Positions 5,859-8,001 of a stretch of 8,001 bases of DNA are shown here, piece after piece. The notes beneath the pieces were generated by a model that was given only the letters and a program-made list of their open reading frames with translations, was not told the origin of the DNA and did no database searches. Every line of letters begins with the position of its first letter. Position 1 is the stretch's first letter. A program made the translations under genes and the position numbers. This DNA comes from Clostridium sp. UBA1056 (lineage in GTDB: Bacteria > Bacillota > Clostridia > Clostridiales > Clostridiaceae): NCBI GenBank assembly GCA_002316385.1, contig DCDL01000004.1, positions 299,542 to 307,542 on the forward strand, written 5' to 3'.

Positions 5859-7880
5859 GTTCAATCTCTCCCTATCCATTTTCATCCAAAAGCATTTCAA
5901 TTTATTTATGTCATTAGTTTTATTTTTAATTGGAAGTGAATCAAATACCATCTCTTTATAGGGTTTACTAGATAATTCCCCAATCCTAGAATCTAAAATT
6001 GCTACTATCCCCTTATCATCATGCTTTCTTATTAGCCTGCCAACTCCCTGTCTAAGCTTCACTATCATTAATGGCACACTTACCTCCATTAAAAAATCTT
6101 TTGATAAAGTTCTCTTATACTCTATAATAGGATCTGGTACTGGAAATGGCAGTTTAAATATAATTAGATTTGATAGGGCATTTCCTGGTACATCTATGCC
6201 CTCCCAGAATGTACCTGTAGCTAATAATACGGAATTCTCATCTTTTTTAAATTCTTCAAGAATGTCATCTTGAGATGACATATGCTGCTGCTTTAAAATC
6301 TTATAGCTTAAACTTTTATGTTTTAACATTTCATATACTTCATTTAAATCACTTTTAGCAGTAAATAAAATTAGAGCCTTTCCCTTTGTAATATTTAGAA
6401 GCTTTACTATTTCATCAGTTCCATATTTTATAAACTTTGATCTTTCCTCCACAGGATGAGGCATATTCTCTGTATAATATATCATAGTATTATCATCATA
6501 TGGGAAAGGAGATGGCTTTGGCATTGATAAAAATCCCAAGTCTACTGGAAAACCTGTGTTTCTAATGAAGTATTCATATCTTTTCTGTTCACTACCCTGG
6601 TTTTTATCTGCAATAGTGGCAGAAGTGAATATAGTAGTCTTTAACTGGTCGAAGTATAATAAATTTATCTCCTTACTTATATTTTTAGGACATGCAAATA
6701 TATGAACATCCTTAGATTTTTCTAGCCAAAATAGATTTTTACTATTTATGTCTATTAAACTTTTTATAAGCCCCTTAAGATTTTCCAGATCCTCTACCAT
6801 TTCTTCACACAAATTATCATCACTATAAAACTGCACCTTATCATTTATTAAATTTATTTTCTTATTTAAAACTAAAAGTTCTTCTCTTATTTCATCAATA
6901 TTAATAAAAAACTTTTCCATATCTTCACCTTTAGGGGATGAATTAATTTGCTTTTTTATTTGATTGCTTAACTTATAAAAAATCACATCCAAGCCATCAG
7001 ATATCCCTTTAAAAATCTCATAACTCTCATTTCTTATAGTCGATATCTTTATAGTTTCAATCATATCTCCCAAAATAGACTTTATTTTATATTTATTATA
7101 GCTTTCAATTAAAGATGACCTGACCTTCTCTTCTAAATTATGTGCTTCATCTATGACAATTAAGTCTATCTTTTCATTTAGAAGTCCCTTTTGTCCTTTC
7201 TTTAATTTTTGGAAGTGTATAGTTAATAAATCTTGATTGCAGAGAATTATCCCCTCTGTGTTTAACATATCTCTTCTCAATGACATGAAGCTACAGCTAT
7301 TATAATGTTCACATTTATTATGGTCTGTAGACTTCACATTCACATTATCCCATACATTATTATTTACATCTAATTTAATATTTTTTCTATCTACTACTCC
7401 ATTATTTATATAGTTACATAGTGTTTCTAAATCATCATCAAAATTGCTTATATGAATACTTTTAAAATATTTATCAGCTCTACTTTTACAAGCAAAATGT
7501 GTCATTCCCTTAGCTAGTACTATCTCTGGTTTATGGTTTATATAAGAACAAACCCTTTTAACATCCTTAATAAGCTGTTCTTGTAAAGCTATAGTTGATG
7601 TAGCAATTAGTACTGGTTTATTAAAAAGCTTATTATAGTAAAGTAATGGGACTATATATGCATAAGATTTTCCTATACCTACTCCCGCTTCAACTATTGT
7701 ATGCTCCTTATCAGCTATTGCATTACATATATCTAAAGCCATGTCTTCCTGTCCTTCTCTTTGTTCAAAGCCTAGCTTAGGAATTTTATTCATAAAAAAA
7801 TTCCAAACCAATTGCTGTAACTCATCTTCTTTAGTGAATTTTGTCTCTACTTTTTTATTGTCTTCTGAAAACCAAAACAT
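5850..7880 (-). CDS. DinG/XPD-type superfamily 2 DNA helicase (YpvA-like, no exonuclease domain)
   Basis: A 676-residue ATP-dependent DNA helicase; DinG/XPD relatives unwind DNA 5' to 3' and resolve unusual structures during repair and replication. Visible motifs in order: REGQ Q-motif (41-44), Walker A GVGIGKS (66-72), motif Ia ATSTIALQ (93-100), Walker B DEAH (244-247), SAT (420-422), ATGTFWEGIDVPG (554-566) and motif VI QGVGRLIR (611-618). A cysteine region between motifs Ia and II (C131, C190, C196) matches three of the usual four [4Fe-4S] ligands; the fourth appears to be replaced (D186). The N-terminus reaches the helicase core at about residue 37, leaving no room for the DnaQ-like exonuclease found in the longer Firmicute DinG. 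The ATG at 7880 has GAGGGGGG (7887-7894) six bases upstream, a G-rich but slightly off-consensus site. It is a single-gene unit ending in its own terminator. The family call is certain; the cellular role is inferred. Confidence 0.93.
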   Translation of the reverse strand: MFWFSEDNKKVETKFTKEDELQQLVWNFFMNKIPKLGFEQREGQEDMALDICNAIADKEHTIVEAGVGIGKSYAYIVPLLYYNKLFNKPVLIATSTIALQEQLIKDVKRVCSYINHKPEIVLAKGMTHFACKSRADKYFKSIHISNFDDDLETLCNYINNGVVDRKNIKLDVNNNVWDNVNVKSTDHNKCEHYNSCSFMSLRRDMLNTEGIILCNQDLLTIHFQKLKKGQKGLLNEKIDLIVIDEAHNLEEKVRSSLIESYNKYKIKSILGDMIETIKISTIRNESYEIFKGISDGLDVIFYKLSNQIKKQINSSPKGEDMEKFFINIDEIREELLVLNKKINLINDKVQFYSDDNLCEEMVEDLENLKGLIKSLIDINSKNLFWLEKSKDVHIFACPKNISKEINLLYFDQLKTTIFTSATIADKNQGSEQKRYEYFIRNTGFPVDLGFLSMPKPSPFPYDDNTMIYYTENMPHPVEERSKFIKYGTDEIVKLLNITKGKALILFTAKSDLNEVYEMLKHKSLSYKILKQQHMSSQDDILEEFKKDENSVLLATGTFWEGIDVPGNALSNLIIFKLPFPVPDPIIEYKRTLSKDFLMEVSVPLMIVKLRQGVGRLIRKHDDKGIVAILDSRIGELSSKPYKEMVFDSLPIKNKTNDINKLKCFWMKMDRERLNKI

Positions 7881-7970
7881 ATATATCCCCCCTCTTTTTA
7901 AACTCTTTAGTCACATAGATATATTTTCACATTTTTTTATAAAAAACACAACTATAGCTTTATAGCATTA

Positions 7971-7997
7971 ATTATATACAAATAAATACTCTTTCAA
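7971..7997 (-). promoter_or_regulatory. Possible promoter of the helicase gene
   Basis: On the minus strand TATAAT (7971-7976), preceded by TG in TGTATATAAT, lies downstream of TTGAAA (7992-7997). The spacer is only 15 bases, or 17 if TTTTGA is taken as the -35 box. It would give a leader of roughly 85 nt, which includes a 14-bp palindrome of six T, AT and six A (7933-7946). The -10 is good; the pairing with a -35 is uncertain because the window ends at 8001. Confidence 0.4.
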
Positions 7998-8001
7998 AAT
8001 A

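Noticed and set aside
7741..7965. Plus-strand open frame of 74 codons at the helicase 5' end
   Set aside because: It is antisense to the helicase Q-motif region and leader, with low-complexity Ser/Phe/Ile content and no convincing start signal.
1..8001. Mobile element, CRISPR array, tRNA, rRNA or prophage genes
   Set aside because: No transposase or integrase motifs, regularly spaced repeats, or tRNA/rRNA signatures were found on either strand; gene content and codon use look uniformly chromosomal.

Overview
The window reads as chromosomal DNA from a low-GC, strictly anaerobic Firmicute, most likely Clostridium or a close relative. By eye the sequence is strongly AT-rich, with Clostridium-like codon choice (AGA, ATA, TTA), purine-rich ribosome binding sites, U-tailed hairpin terminators and an oxygen-sensitive iron-sulfur activator system typical of fermentative anaerobes. 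The species cannot be named from the sequence alone.

All four convincing genes lie on the minus strand, so the transcripts run from right to left. From the right: (1) 7880-5850, a 676-residue DinG/XPD-type superfamily 2 DNA helicase without an exonuclease domain, preceded by a 121-bp leader with a possible promoter and closed by a strong terminator at 5820-5858. (2) A 452-bp, very AT-rich gap (5398-5849) holding that terminator, a possible extended -10 element and a long inverted repeat just upstream of the next gene. (3) A two-gene operon: 5397-2491 encodes a 968-residue protein with two tandem activase domains of the 2-hydroxyglutaryl-CoA dehydratase activator type plus a dehydratase-like half, and 2486-1176 encodes a 436-residue second dehydratase-like half. 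The two genes are 4 nt apart, and the operon ends in a terminator at 1106-1153. (4) A 267-bp gap with a good promoter (TTGAAT-17-TATAAT) driving 890-60, an MscS-type mechanosensitive channel of 276 residues.

The helicase, the activase pair and the channel appear to be three separate transcription units, and nothing in the window ties their functions together. The activase pair is the most interesting part. Known relatives use ATP hydrolysis in an Fe-S activase to push low-potential electrons onto a partner Fe-S protein. Here two activase domains and both partner halves are encoded together, with no CoA-transferase, dehydratase or amino-acid fermentation gene in view, so the substrate is unknown. 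Smaller points are a probable cysteine-to-aspartate replacement among the helicase Fe-S ligands, a near-palindrome at the operon's probable transcription start, and a few protein-like but startless reading tracts in the gaps that may be gene relics. No RNA gene, insertion sequence, CRISPR array or prophage gene was seen.
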